From DASUAS01 sp963819475 (GTDB lineage Bacteria > Actinomycetota > Acidimicrobiia > IMCC26256 > DASPTH01), in assembly GCA_963819475.1 (NCBI GenBank), contig CAWFWE010000010.1, positions 1 to 64,000 of the forward strand: a stretch of 64,000 bases of DNA, written 5' to 3'. The notes beneath the pieces were generated by a model. The model was not told the DNA's origin. It worked only from the letters and a program-made list of their open reading frames with translations, and did not search any database. Within the stretch, counting starts at the first letter, position 1. Each line of letters begins with the position of its first letter. A program made the translations under genes and the position numbers. Below are positions 42,431 to 51,786 of this stretch, piece after piece.

Positions 42431-43638
42431 CAGGTGGTCATCGCAACGCGGCGTCGAGTACTTGGGATGGTGACAGCCAGCCGAGGGTTTGTCGAGGTCG
42501 GCCGTTGAGCTCGGCGGCAACGTGGTCGAGGTCGTCCTGTGAGAACGGCGCGAGGTCGCTGCGTTTCGGGAAGTATTGGCGGAGCAGCCCGTTGGTGTTC
42601 TCGTTGCTGCCGCGCTGCCAGGGACTGCGTGGATCGCAGAAGTAGACGGGCACGTGGGTGTCGGTGGTGAAGCGAGCGTGCGCGGCCATCTCTTTGCCTT
42701 GGTCCCACGTCAACGAGCGACGCAGTTGCTCGGGCAGCGTGCGGATGCGGCCGGCGAGTGCGTCGGCGACGACGTCCGCGCTGTGTCCGGCGGGAAGCGC
42801 GACGAGCATCACGAAGCGGCTGTGACGCTCGACGAGGGTCGCGACCGCGGTCATGCGTTTGCCGCACAACAGGTCGCCTTCCCAGTGGCCGGGCACCGCC
42901 CGGTCCGCCGCTTCCGCGGGACGTTCGCTGATGTGCAACGTGCCCCGGAGTTGGCCTTGCCCGTTGCTGATCGAATGTCCTCGACGTCGTCGAGTGGCGT
43001 GACCGCGCCGCAGATAGCGAGTGAGTTCCTTGCGCAGCGCACCGCGGGTCTGCACGAACAACGACAGATAGATCGTCTCGTGCGACACTCGCATCTCCGT
43101 ATCGCCAGGGAACGCCAAGGGCAGCCACCCAGCGATCTGCTCGGGCGACCATCGCAACTCCAGTTTGGTCTCCACCACCCGACGGAGCCGCTCGCAACCC
43201 GCGAGTTTCGCCACCTTCGGTCGACACGCTCGAGCGAGCGCGTCGCGATCCGCTCGACACCCCCGATAGCCGCGCCGGCCCCGATTGCGGGCCACCTCTC
43301 GAGACACCGTGGACGGCGCCCGACCCAACCGGCGAGCAATACCGCGCAGCGACTCACCGGCGGCCACACCACGCGAGATCTCTTCACGTTTCACCAACGA
43401 CACCCGCAACGGTGAACGGACCCGCTCCCGCGGCGGCGGCTGACGCAACTTCACGACATAGGACCACACCGCGCGGTTACTCCGATCGAGCTCCCGGCCG
43501 ATCAGCCGGCTCGGCAGCCCCGTCGCCGCCAGCTCCGCAATCCGCGCTCGCTCCTCAACCGTTAACCGCGACTTAGTCGCCACAACACACCTCCACGCCG
43601 ACCGACCATCATCGACGAGGTGTTGCATTCACCCCTTG
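42431..43638 (-). mobile_element. IS30-family insertion sequence, about 1,208 bp
   Basis: Imperfect 27-base inverted ends (42431-42457 and 43612-43638) match at 19 positions, sharing GCAAC and CGTCGA blocks. The expected 2-3 base target duplication could not be recognised. One full transposase gene is inside. Confidence 0.75.
42438..43583 (-). CDS. IS30-family transposase
   Basis: 381 residues from GTG 43583, six bases after GGAGG. Helix-turn-helix domains: RLTVEERARIAELAATGLPS and SLRGIARRLGRAPSTVSREV. The DDE core runs from GHWEGDLLCGKRM (Asp) through RSLTWDQGKEMAAHARF (Asp) to SPWQRGSNENTNGLLRQYFP (Glu). Complete and probably functional. Confidence 0.93.
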   Translation of the reverse strand: MATKSRLTVEERARIAELAATGLPSRLIGRELDRSNRAVWSYVVKLRQPPPRERVRSPLRVSLVKREEISRGVAAGESLRGIARRLGRAPSTVSREVARNRGRRGYRGCRADRDALARACRPKVAKLAGCERLRRVVETKLELRWSPEQIAGWLPLAFPGDTEMRVSHETIYLSLFVQTRGALRKELTRYLRRGHATRRRRGHSISNGQGQLRGTLHISERPAEAADRAVPGHWEGDLLCGKRMTAVATLVERHSRFVMLVALPAGHSADVVADALAGRIRTLPEQLRRSLTWDQGKEMAAHARFTTDTHVPVYFCDPRSPWQRGSNENTNGLLRQYFPKRSDLAPFSQDDLDHVAAELNGRPRQTLGWLSPSQVLDAALR

Positions 43639-43818
43639 AGACCAAGGGCGATATGCGCTCCGACGAAGACGCCCAACCGCATGGGAGTGGTCACGCGCTG
43701 GTCACAGACGTCGCCGTCTCCACTCGGACTGAACGTCACGAAGACGCATTCAGCTCAATGCCCGACCGGACCTGACCTGCACATGCGGATGCGCCCGGAC
43801 CAGACGTGACCTGGCTGA

Positions 43819-43847
43819 GCGGGGTTCGAGTCTCCCCGCCGCGCACC
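43819..43847 (+). other. tRNA T-arm/3'-end-like fragment
   Basis: GCGGGGTTCGAGTCTCCCCG followed by CCGCGCACC. It resembles the T-arm and acceptor end of a tRNA and the two tRNA-Leu-like sequences at 11462 and 13970. No matching 5' half is visible upstream. It could be an attachment-site remnant. The rest of 43639-43869 has no gene. Confidence 0.35.
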
Positions 43848-43869
43848 TGACGCAGGATCTCGGGCCGCG

Positions 43870-44415
43870 TCAGTCGGCAATGATCGTCGCCGCGAGAGCC
43901 ATCCGATGGTCCTTGGCCCAGGGCGGCCCCAGCCTTGCCCGGGGACCATGCAGCACATCGTCGGCCCGCTCGCCCAGGATGCTGACCGCCTGGGCCTCCA
44001 CGTCCTTGGCGTCGTAGAGGTGGACCTCCCAGCCGCGTGCGCGTGCGAGTTCGGCCAGCACTTGGCGGTACATGACGGAGTCGGCGTGGGACTCGTACGG
44101 CGCGCGACGTTGGACGGCGATGTCGTGGGGGAAGTCCAGCGGCCAGGCTCGCAACGACATCGAGACGATCGGTTCGGGCAGTGCGGTTGCGAGCTCGTCC
44201 AGCGAGGATGACGTCGCTCGAATCGCCGACGCTCGAACCCGCGCGACCAACACTTCAGTCGCGGCGTCGTCGAGCGGTTTGCCTTCGTGGTGGATTGGCG
44301 CGGTCGCCATGCCCGGCTCGATCAGCTCGACCCGCCTGCGGTCCACGACCCGGTGGTCGCCTGAGGCCGTGACCGCCACGGCCCAGCCGAAGTGATGGGC
44401 GATGCCCAGGCGCAT
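43870..44415 (-). CDS. Conserved hypothetical protein
   Basis: 181 residues from ATG 44415. It begins MRLGIAHHFGWAVAVTASGD, has RRRVELIEPGMATAPIHHEG and ends PRARLGPPWAKDHRMALAAT. The pattern resembles uncharacterised actinobacterial proteins of the same length; no catalytic motif is evident. It is divergent from the CoxS gene with 91 bases between. Confidence 0.65.
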   Translation of the reverse strand: MRLGIAHHFGWAVAVTASGDHRVVDRRRVELIEPGMATAPIHHEGKPLDDAATEVLVARVRASAIRATSSSLDELATALPEPIVSMSLRAWPLDFPHDIAVQRRAPYESHADSVMYRQVLAELARARGWEVHLYDAKDVEAQAVSILGERADDVLHGPRARLGPPWAKDHRMALAATIIAD

Positions 44416-44506
44416 GCCGCCGATTCTGCCTTGCGTCCAATCTCTGGCGCGGGCGCGCCGGCCGGTCCATGATGGTCCCGAGGGTCGCTGACGGGGGGTC
44501 AATCCG

Positions 44507-44965
44507 ATGGACGTTTCGATCGCCGTGAACGGGGTGCCGCACCGCCACGATGTCGAGCCCCGGCTGCTCTTGGTGCACTACCTGCGCGACGTGCTCGGCT
44601 TGACCGGCACCAACGTCGGGTGCGACACCTCGTCGTGCGGCGCCTGCACCGTGCTGCTCGACGGCGAGTCCGTGAAGTCGTGCACCCTCCTCGCGGTCCA
44701 GGCCGACGGCACCACCGTGACCACGATCGAGGGCCTCGCCGTCGACGGTGAGCTCCACCCGGTACAGCGGGCGTTCCAGGAACACCACGCGCTGCAATGC
44801 GGCTACTGCACGCCGGGCATGGTGATGGCCGCGGTGTCGCTCCTCGAGGAGAACGGCCCGCTCGACGACGACGGCGTGCGCCACGGGCTCGAGGGGAACC
44901 TCTGCCGGTGCACGGGCTACCAGAACATCGTCGAGGCAGTGTTGGCGGCGGGAGCCACCCGATGA
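44507..44965 (+). CDS. 2Fe-2S small subunit of a form II CoxS-like molybdenum hydroxylase
   Basis: 152 residues. The plant-type cluster motif GCDTSSCGACTVLLDG with a fourth Cys (KSC) binds the first 2Fe-2S. CGYCTPGM and NLCRCTGYQNI bind the second. It passes electrons from the molybdenum site of the large subunit to the FAD of the medium subunit. The stop overlaps the large-subunit start (ATGA). Confidence 0.93.
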   Translation: MDVSIAVNGVPHRHDVEPRLLLVHYLRDVLGLTGTNVGCDTSSCGACTVLLDGESVKSCTLLAVQADGTTVTTIEGLAVDGELHPVQRAFQEHHALQCGYCTPGMVMAAVSLLEENGPLDDDGVRHGLEGNLCRCTGYQNIVEAVLAAGATR

Positions 44966-47322
44966 CCGCCGTGGTGGGCACGCCGTTGCGACGGAAGGAG
45001 GACCCGCCCCTCCTCACCGGTGAAGCCCGGTTCGTCGCCGATCTCGCGGTACCCGGAGCGCTGCACTTCGCTCTCGTCCGCAGCCACCACGCGAACGCGC
45101 GCATCACCTCGATCGACGGATCGGAGGCTGCGGCGATGCCCGGCGTCGTCGCGGTGTACACCGGCGCCGACCTCGTGGACGACTGGGCCGCGCCGATGCC
45201 GTGCGCATGGCCGGTCACCGAGGACATGAAGAACCCGCCGCATCACCCGATCGCCGTCGACCACGCGTGCTACATGGGCGACGCGGTCGCGGTCGTCGTC
45301 GCCAATAGCGCGTACGAAGCGCGCGACGCGGCTGAGGCAGTGCTCGTCGACTACGCGCCGCTGAGCCCGGTGGTCGATCTCGAGGACGCGCTGGCCGACA
45401 CCGTCGTCCTCCATGAGGAGCTCGGCACCAACACGTCGTACACGTGGGAGCTGACGCCCGACCCCGCCGCGGTCGACGCCGCGTTCACCGCCGCGGAGCA
45501 CACCGTCCGCGAGCGCTATGTGCACCAGCGCCTCATTCCCGCGGCCATCGAGCCGCGCGGCGTGTGCGTCGTGCCGCAGCCCTTCGCCGGCGAGTTCACG
45601 ATCTACTCGTCGACGCAGATCCCGCACATCCTCAAGATCATGCTTGCCATCACGTGCGGGTTGCCCGAGCACAAGCTGCGCGTGATCGCGCCGTCCGTCG
45701 GCGGCGCGTTCGGCTCGAAGCTCGACGTATACGCCGAGGAGGTGCTCGCGCTCGCGCTGGCGAAGCGGCTGGAGCGGCCGGTCGTCTGGGTCGAGGAGCG
45801 GAGCGAGAACACGATGGCGACGATCCAGGGTCGCGGCCAGATCCAGGACATCGAGCTGGCGGCCGACGCCTCGGGCAAGGTGACCGCGGTGCGCGCCCGC
45901 ATCCTCGCCGACATGGGTGCGTACCTGCAGCTCGTCACGCCTGGCATCCCGTTGCTCGGCGCGTTCCTCTACCACGGCGCTTACGACATCCCCGCGTACT
46001 CGTTCACGTGCACCGGGGTGTTCACCTCCAAGACGCCGACCGACGCGTACCGCGGCGCGGGCCGGCCCGAGGCCACGTACGCGATCGAGCGGGCGATGGA
46101 CGCCCTCGCCGCGCGGGTGGGTGTCGATCCCGCGGAGATCCGACGCCGCAACTTCATCGCGTCGGACGCGTTCCCGTACTCGTCGGGCGCCGGACTGCTG
46201 TTCGACAGCGGCAACTACGAGCCGGCGCTCGACCGGGCGCTCGAGATGGTCGGCTACGACGAGCGCCGGCAGGAACAGCGCGACCGCCGCGCTGCGGGCT
46301 CCACGAAGCACCTCGGCATCGGGCTGTCGTCCTACGTCGAGATGTGCGGCCTCGCGCCGAGCCGGATCTTGTCGTCGCTGAGGTACGCCGCCGGCGGCTG
46401 GGAGTCAGCGACCGTCCGCGCCTTGCCGACCGGTCGGGTGCAGGTCGTCACCGGGAGCTGCCCGCACGGTCAGGGGCAGGAGACGTGCTGGTCGATGATC
46501 GTCGCCGACCAGCTCGGTGTCGGCGTCGACGACATCGACGTGCTGCACTCCGACACCGCGATCGCGCCCAACGGGATGGACTCGTACGGCTCACGGTCTC
46601 TCGCGGTCGGCGGTACCGCGGTGTTCCTCGCGACCGAGCGCGTCCTCGAGAAGGCACGGTCGATCGCCGCGCACCGCCTCGAGGCCGCCGAGGAGGACCT
46701 CGAGTACGTCGACGGCGCCTTCGCCGTGCGGGGCACGCCCGAGCGCGCCATGGCGTTCGGCGACATCGCCTTCGGCGCGTTCACCGCCCACGACCTGCCC
46801 GACGGGATGGAGCCGGGGCTCGAGGGGACGATCAGTTGGGACCCGCCCAACTTCACGTTCCCGTTCGGCACCCACGTGTGCGTGGTCGAGGTCGACGAGG
46901 AGACCGGCCAGGTCGAGATCCTGCGCTACGTCGCCGTCGACGACTGCGGCAACCAGATCAACCCGCTCATCGTCGAAGGCCAACTGCACGGTGGCATCGC
47001 GCAGGGCATCGCGCAGGCGCTCTACGAGGAAGCGGTCTACGACGCCGACGGCACCCTGCAGACCACGGCGCTCACGGAGTACCTCGTCCCCTCCGCCGCG
47101 GAGTTCCACGCGTTCGAGCTCGACGCAACCGTCACGCCGAGTCCGACGAACCCGTTGGGCGTCAAGGGCATCGGCGAGGCGGGCACGATCGCTTCGACGC
47201 CGGCAGTGATGAACGCGGTCGTCGATGCGCTCTCGCCGATGGGGGTGCGCGACGTCACCATGCCGGCGTCACCGCAACACGTCTGGGATGCGATTCGCAC
47301 CGCGCGAGGAGGCTCGTCGTGA
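44962..47322 (+). CDS. Molybdopterin large subunit, form II CoxL-like
   Basis: 786 residues. The active-site loop reads AYRGAGRPEA, the form II signature; true aerobic CO dehydrogenase (form I) has AYRCSFR. Other motifs: VGGAFGSKLDVYAEE, SCPHGQGQETCW and the late GVKGIGEAGT with the catalytic Glu. It oxidises an aldehyde, aromatic or N-heterocyclic compound rather than CO; the substrate is unknown. Gene order is S-L-M with overlapping stops and starts. Confidence 0.93.
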   Translation: MTAVVGTPLRRKEDPPLLTGEARFVADLAVPGALHFALVRSHHANARITSIDGSEAAAMPGVVAVYTGADLVDDWAAPMPCAWPVTEDMKNPPHHPIAVDHACYMGDAVAVVVANSAYEARDAAEAVLVDYAPLSPVVDLEDALADTVVLHEELGTNTSYTWELTPDPAAVDAAFTAAEHTVRERYVHQRLIPAAIEPRGVCVVPQPFAGEFTIYSSTQIPHILKIMLAITCGLPEHKLRVIAPSVGGAFGSKLDVYAEEVLALALAKRLERPVVWVEERSENTMATIQGRGQIQDIELAADASGKVTAVRARILADMGAYLQLVTPGIPLLGAFLYHGAYDIPAYSFTCTGVFTSKTPTDAYRGAGRPEATYAIERAMDALAARVGVDPAEIRRRNFIASDAFPYSSGAGLLFDSGNYEPALDRALEMVGYDERRQEQRDRRAAGSTKHLGIGLSSYVEMCGLAPSRILSSLRYAAGGWESATVRALPTGRVQVVTGSCPHGQGQETCWSMIVADQLGVGVDDIDVLHSDTAIAPNGMDSYGSRSLAVGGTAVFLATERVLEKARSIAAHRLEAAEEDLEYVDGAFAVRGTPERAMAFGDIAFGAFTAHDLPDGMEPGLEGTISWDPPNFTFPFGTHVCVVEVDEETGQVEILRYVAVDDCGNQINPLIVEGQLHGGIAQGIAQALYEEAVYDADGTLQTTALTEYLVPSAAEFHAFELDATVTPSPTNPLGVKGIGEAGTIASTPAVMNAVVDALSPMGVRDVTMPASPQHVWDAIRTARGGSS

Positions 47323-48146
47323 TCCCGGCGAAGTTCGACTACGTGCGCGCCGGATCGGCCGACGAGGCGGTGGCGCGGCTGGCCGAGCACGGCGACGAGG
47401 CCAAGCTGCTGGCCGGCGGTCACTCGCTGCTGCCGCTCATGAAGCTGCGACTGGCGACGCCGTCGGTGCTGGTCGACGTGGGCCGGGTCGGCGATCTCTC
47501 GTACATCCGCGAGAGCAACGGGGAGGTCGCGGTCGGCGCCCTCACGCGTCACCGCGCCGTGGAGACCTCAGCGGTGCTCGCCGAGCACGTGCCGCTGCTC
47601 CGGCACGCGGCGTCGTTGGTCGGGGATCCACAGGTCCGCCACCGCGGGACGCTCGGCGGCTCGCTTGCGCACGGCGATCCCGCCTCCGACCTGCCCGCGG
47701 TCGCGCTGGCGCTCGACGCCACCGTCGTCGTACGCGGGCCGGGTGGTGAGCGCACGATCGCGGCGCGCGACTTCTTCACCGGCTTCCTCGAGACCGCGCT
47801 CGCGCCCGACGAGATGGTCGTCGAAGTCCGGTTCCCGAAGATGCGGGGCGCCGGCTGGTCGTACCAGAAGTTCAACCGGCGCGCGCAAGACTGGGCCATC
47901 GTCGGATGTGCTGTCGTGCAGGGCGCGCCATCGCTCGTCGCGCTCGTCAACATGGGCTCCACACCGGTGCGGGCCGACGGCGTGGAGCGCGCCCTCGCCG
48001 ACGGCGCGCCCGCGGCGGACGCCGCGGCGCGGGCGGCCGACGACACCGAGCCGCCCAGCGATCTCAACGCCGACGCCGAGTTCCGCCGTCACCTGGCGCG
48101 GGTGCTCGTCGGTCGGGCGCTGGCGGAGGCGGGCGCCGCGACCTGA
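47319..48146 (+). CDS. FAD-binding medium subunit, CoxM-like
   Basis: 275 residues from GTG 47319, overlapping the previous stop (GTGA). FAD-binding motifs AKLLAGGHSLLPLMKLRLA and RHRGTLGGSLAHGDPASDLP are the family hallmarks. It takes electrons from the iron-sulphur subunit and hands them on to the acceptor. Confidence 0.93.
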   Translation: MIPAKFDYVRAGSADEAVARLAEHGDEAKLLAGGHSLLPLMKLRLATPSVLVDVGRVGDLSYIRESNGEVAVGALTRHRAVETSAVLAEHVPLLRHAASLVGDPQVRHRGTLGGSLAHGDPASDLPAVALALDATVVVRGPGGERTIAARDFFTGFLETALAPDEMVVEVRFPKMRGAGWSYQKFNRRAQDWAIVGCAVVQGAPSLVALVNMGSTPVRADGVERALADGAPAADAAARAADDTEPPSDLNADAEFRRHLARVLVGRALAEAGAAT

Positions 48147-48167
48147 CGCCACCACAAGTTCGGGATC

Positions 48168-48500
48168 TCAGAGGTCTCGTCGAATCGCGTGGTCGATCTG
48201 CATGAGCTCGACCGGCGCGCCGTTCACCTCGATGAAGGCAACCAGCACGCCGGCGCTCGGACTGTTCGGTTCGATGATCACGCGATGACCTTCGAGCGTC
48301 TCGAGAAGATCATCGACCTCGAACGCGACGTGCGGCACGGTCTTGACGAGATCCGGATAAGGCGCGTCATCCCAGTAGCGCTGCCACTGGATCCCGAACG
48401 GGTTGTTCAGGTGATCGCTGACGGTCACCTTCAGGTGTGGCAGCGGAATCTCGCCCTCGAACGAGTTGACGGTCGGGATGCCGAGGTGGTTGAACTTCAT
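48168..48500 (-). CDS. VOC-superfamily small protein
   Basis: 110 residues from ATG 48500 (TTGAGGCAG upstream). MKFNHLGIPTVNSFEGE, then TVPHVAFEVDDLLETLEGH and LVAFIEVNGAPVELMQID show a glyoxalase-like half fold. His and Glu metal ligands are visible. It converges with the CoxM gene. Confidence 0.75.
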   Translation of the reverse strand: MKFNHLGIPTVNSFEGEIPLPHLKVTVSDHLNNPFGIQWQRYWDDAPYPDLVKTVPHVAFEVDDLLETLEGHRVIIEPNSPSAGVLVAFIEVNGAPVELMQIDHAIRRDL

Positions 48501-48789
48501 GGCTGCCTCAATCGTCGGTGAGTCACCGGCGGACGCGGCGCCGACGCCGCTCATAGTGCCCGCGCCGAGCTCGCGACGCCACCGTCGACAACGCACGGAT
48601 CGGAGCGCGCCGCACGGACCGCCAGCCGCTTGCAGGATCCGGGTGGAAGTACGAGGGTCATGACGTCAGGCTCGTGGGAGCACCCGATTGCAGCGACGTG
48701 CATCGCGGGCGTGTGGAACCCGCGAAGAGAATTGCTGCAGTGGTGTCACCCGGATTGGGGTCGAGCGGCATCGTAGGAGTGTGTTGGCG

Positions 48790-49245
48790 GTGTCTGATTC
48801 CGAGGTATATGGCAAGTATGCCGAGGAGTTGGTTCGCTTCGCGACGGTTCTCGTGGGTCCGGACGCAGCCGCCGACGTGGTGTCGGCGTCGGTGATCTCT
48901 GCGTTCGGAGCACCGGCATGGTTGAACGTCCGGAATCCGCGCGCCTATCTGTATCGGGCGGTTCTCAATGAGTCTCGGATGACCGCGCGACGTGACGCAC
49001 GGCGCACGCGATACGAACAGCGTGCCGCTCCTCGCGATCTCGCTGACACGCCCTCGACACCTCGCCCTGATGTGTTTGCCGCGGTCGCCGCGCTCAGCCC
49101 GAGACAGCGAGCCGTGGTGTACCTGACCTATTGGGAAGATCTCGACCCGGGTTCTGCTGCCGCGCTGATCGGGATCTCCGACGGCGCAGTCCGACGTCAC
49201 CTTGCACGCGCCCGCAAGACCTTGAGGGGGGTGCTCGATGCCTGA
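48790..49245 (+). CDS. ECF-type sigma factor
   Basis: 151 residues from GTG 48790 (GGAG eight bases upstream). Region 2: YGKYAEELVRFATVLVGPDA, NPRAYLYRAVLNESR. Region 4: LSPRQRAVVYLTYWEDLDPG, IGISDGAVRRHLARARKTLR. It directs RNA polymerase to its own promoters. It overlaps the following membrane protein gene by eight bases, the usual layout of an ECF sigma factor with its controller. The upstream gap 48501-48789 has no gene. Confidence 0.88.
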   Translation: MSDSEVYGKYAEELVRFATVLVGPDAAADVVSASVISAFGAPAWLNVRNPRAYLYRAVLNESRMTARRDARRTRYEQRAAPRDLADTPSTPRPDVFAAVAALSPRQRAVVYLTYWEDLDPGSAAALIGISDGAVRRHLARARKTLRGVLDA

Positions 49246-50428
49246 CCAGCTCGACGCCCGGATCCGCGCGATGGTGCGAGAGGTCGTCGATTCGGCACCT
49301 CCTACGCCACGGTTCGAGGACCTCGAAGCCGGCTCGGCGGTCCTCGTCGTGCGTCACCGCGCCGTGCCTCGCGTGCGAGTCATGGCTGCAATCGCGGCGT
49401 GCGTCGCGGTCGCGCTGGTGATCGCGGGTGTGCTCCTCTTCCCACGTCATGATCGGCCGGCGGTGCAATCGCCCGCGCCCAGTGCCTGTGCCGGTATGGC
49501 CTACGTCAACAACCAAGGCGACAACACGGTGTCGGCGATCACGATGGCGACGGGTGAGGTATCGGCGCCGATCGCGGTCGGTGCGAATCCCGGCGGGCTC
49601 GCCGTCACCCCTGACGGCAAGCACGTCTACGTGGCCAACCCCGGCAACAGCAAAGCGGCCGGCACAGTGTCGGTGATCGACACCGCGACCGGTGCGGTCT
49701 CGGCGACCATCCCCGTCGGCGCCGGGCCGGGAATCGTCGAGATCACCCCCGACGGCAAGCACGCCTACGTGCTCAACTCCACCGACTCCACCGTGTCGGT
49801 GGTCGACACGGCAAGCGGTGGCGTGTCGGCGACCATTCCCGTCGGGAGATTGCCGCTGGGGCTGGCGTTCACTCCTGACGGCAAGCGCGCCTACGTCGCC
49901 AACTACGTCGACGGCACGGTGTCGGTGATCGACACGGCGTCGGCTGAGGTGTCGGCCACCATCGGCGTTCGCCAGGGCGCGCTGGGGATGGCGGCAACTC
50001 CCGACGGCAAGTACGTCTACGTGAGCAACCAGAACGACAGCACCGTGTCGGTGATCACGACCGCGACGGGCACGGTTTCGGGCCCCATCAACGTCGGGCC
50101 CAAGCCATCAGGGATCGCGATTGCCCCTGACGGCAAGCACGCCTACGTGGCCAACAACGGCACGGGTTTGACCGGCAACGCAGGAGGACCGGGCAGCGAA
50201 GTGGGCAACACCGTCTCGGTGATCGACACTGCGAAGGGTGTGGTGTCGGACACGATCACCGTCGGGAACGGTCCGGTCGGGGTGGCGGTGACCGCTGACG
50301 GGAAGCACGTCTATGTGGCCAACGCCGCCGAGAACACGGTGTCGGTGATCGACACGGCGACGGGTGCGGTGTCCGCCTCCATCCCCGTCGGCACGTCTCC
50401 GGTCAGGGTGGCGATCTGCCCGGCGTAG
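49238..50428 (+). CDS. Membrane-anchored YVTN beta-propeller protein, putative anti-sigma or sensor
   Basis: 396 residues. A short cytoplasmic part (residues 1-47, ARIRAMVREVVDSAPPTPRF) and a membrane helix (AAIAACVAVALVIAGVLLF, about 50-68) precede the outside domain. That domain holds about seven repeats of the pattern YVAN..TVSVIDTATGAVSA, spaced about 42 residues, forming a YVTN-type beta-propeller. No zinc anti-sigma motif is seen, but the tail and overlap with the sigma gene suggest it holds or senses for the sigma factor. Confidence 0.8.
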   Translation: MPDQLDARIRAMVREVVDSAPPTPRFEDLEAGSAVLVVRHRAVPRVRVMAAIAACVAVALVIAGVLLFPRHDRPAVQSPAPSACAGMAYVNNQGDNTVSAITMATGEVSAPIAVGANPGGLAVTPDGKHVYVANPGNSKAAGTVSVIDTATGAVSATIPVGAGPGIVEITPDGKHAYVLNSTDSTVSVVDTASGGVSATIPVGRLPLGLAFTPDGKRAYVANYVDGTVSVIDTASAEVSATIGVRQGALGMAATPDGKYVYVSNQNDSTVSVITTATGTVSGPINVGPKPSGIAIAPDGKHAYVANNGTGLTGNAGGPGSEVGNTVSVIDTAKGVVSDTITVGNGPVGVAVTADGKHVYVANAAENTVSVIDTATGAVSASIPVGTSPVRVAICPA

Positions 50429-50486
50429 CGCCCTGCGAACGCTGATGCACGAGTGTGCCCTCGGGCACCGGGAGAGGGAGGGGCCA

Positions 50487-51710
50487 GTGGACTTCGTCGC
50501 GCTGTCTCGAAGGCTCGTTGCCGTATCCGTGATCGTGTTCTCGGGCCTGGGGGGCCTGGTCACGGCGTCAGCGGCGCCCGCGGCCGCCGAGCGCGTACCG
50601 GCAGGTGACGCGTTCTATCTGCCGCCCCACCCCCTCGAGAACGCGAAGCCGGGCACCATCATCCGCTCGACGCCGATCGCCGCGCCGGCCGGGGCGCACG
50701 CCTGGAAGATCCTGTACCACTCCCGTGCGGTCGACGGCCACGACATCGCCGTCTCGGGCGTGGTCGTCGCCCCCACGGGCCCGGCGCCGCGTGGCGGACG
50801 GGTGGTGGTCACCTGGGCGCACGGCGGCGGCGGCCTCGCCGACAGTTGTGCACCCTCGAAGCAGTCCGACATCGCGTCCGGCTCATCCGGCGTTCGCATC
50901 GGTTACCCGCGTTCGCTCATCCCGATGCTGCAGACGTTCCTCGACGCCGGCTATGTGGTCGCGGCCACGGACTACGAGGGGCTCGGTACTCCCGGCGTGC
51001 ACCCGTCACTCGTGGGGGAGAGCGAAGGACGCGGCGTGCTCGACGCCGCCCGCGCCGCCCGAGGCATGAAGGCCGCCGCCGCGGGCAGTAAGGCACTCGT
51101 GTTCGGGCTCTCCCAGGGCGGCCACTCGGCGCTCTTCGCCGGCGAGCTCGCGGCGTCGTACGCGCCGGAGCTGCGAGTGCTCGGCGTCGCCGCGGTGGCG
51201 CCCGCCACGGCCATCGAACAAGCCTTGCGCCAGTTCGGATCAATCAGTGCGCTCAACGAGCTGTTCGTGACCTTCGTCGCGGGCTTCCACGCCGCATACC
51301 CACAGTTCGACCCCGCGGCACTGCTGACGCCCGAAGCGCTGGCGCAGCTCTCGGTCGTCGATCAGAAGTGCGACATCACCGGGACTTTCTCGACCTCATC
51401 CGCCCCCGTACTCGCGCACAACCCACTCGACGATCCCACGCTGGCGGCGATCGTGCACACGAACTCTCCGGGCAACCGTCCAGCCGGCGCGCCGCTGCTC
51501 GTCGTCCAGGGAACCGGCGATCAATTGGTCCCGCAATTTCTCACCGACGCGTTCGTGAGCAAGGCCTGCGCGGCCGGTGACACCGTCGACTACCGCCTGT
51601 ACCCGGGTGCGAACCACGGCGACCCCGAACTCACGGCGTCGTCGACCGACATCGCCGCCTGGTTCGCCGACCGCGTCAGCGGCGCGCCGGCGACCAGCAC
51701 GTGCACGTAG
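50487..51710 (+). CDS. Secreted lipase (paralog of the 20237-21481 lipase)
   Basis: 407 residues from GTG 50487 after GGGAGG. The signal peptide contains LVAVSVIVFSGLGGLVTASA. Nucleophile elbow FGLSQGGHS, Asp region LLVVQGTGDQLVPQF, His region YPGANHG. The usual GHS of the paralog is GLS here, which changes the oxyanion neighbour but keeps the Ser. It follows the sigma/propeller pair by 59 bases and is a probable target of that sigma factor. Confidence 0.88.
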   Translation: MDFVALSRRLVAVSVIVFSGLGGLVTASAAPAAAERVPAGDAFYLPPHPLENAKPGTIIRSTPIAAPAGAHAWKILYHSRAVDGHDIAVSGVVVAPTGPAPRGGRVVVTWAHGGGGLADSCAPSKQSDIASGSSGVRIGYPRSLIPMLQTFLDAGYVVAATDYEGLGTPGVHPSLVGESEGRGVLDAARAARGMKAAAAGSKALVFGLSQGGHSALFAGELAASYAPELRVLGVAAVAPATAIEQALRQFGSISALNELFVTFVAGFHAAYPQFDPAALLTPEALAQLSVVDQKCDITGTFSTSSAPVLAHNPLDDPTLAAIVHTNSPGNRPAGAPLLVVQGTGDQLVPQFLTDAFVSKACAAGDTVDYRLYPGANHGDPELTASSTDIAAWFADRVSGAPATSTCT

Positions 51711-51786
51711 CCCGCGCTCCGATCGATCGAACCACGAGCCGTCTTGCGCCAAGAGCACGGCGTGGACCCAAGAAAGGGATCCAGAC

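Noticed and set aside
43612..43638. Clear target duplication for the IS30 element
   Set aside because: The flanks GATCT and AGACC do not match, so the exact ends remain uncertain.
44962..47322. True aerobic CO dehydrogenase
   Set aside because: The active-site loop is AYRGAGR, not the form I AYRCSFR, so CO oxidation should not be claimed.
45444..48146. A 900-codon plus-strand open frame over CoxL/CoxM
   Set aside because: It is a shifted shadow rich in Arg and Ala. The true CoxL and CoxM frames overlap it with full motifs.
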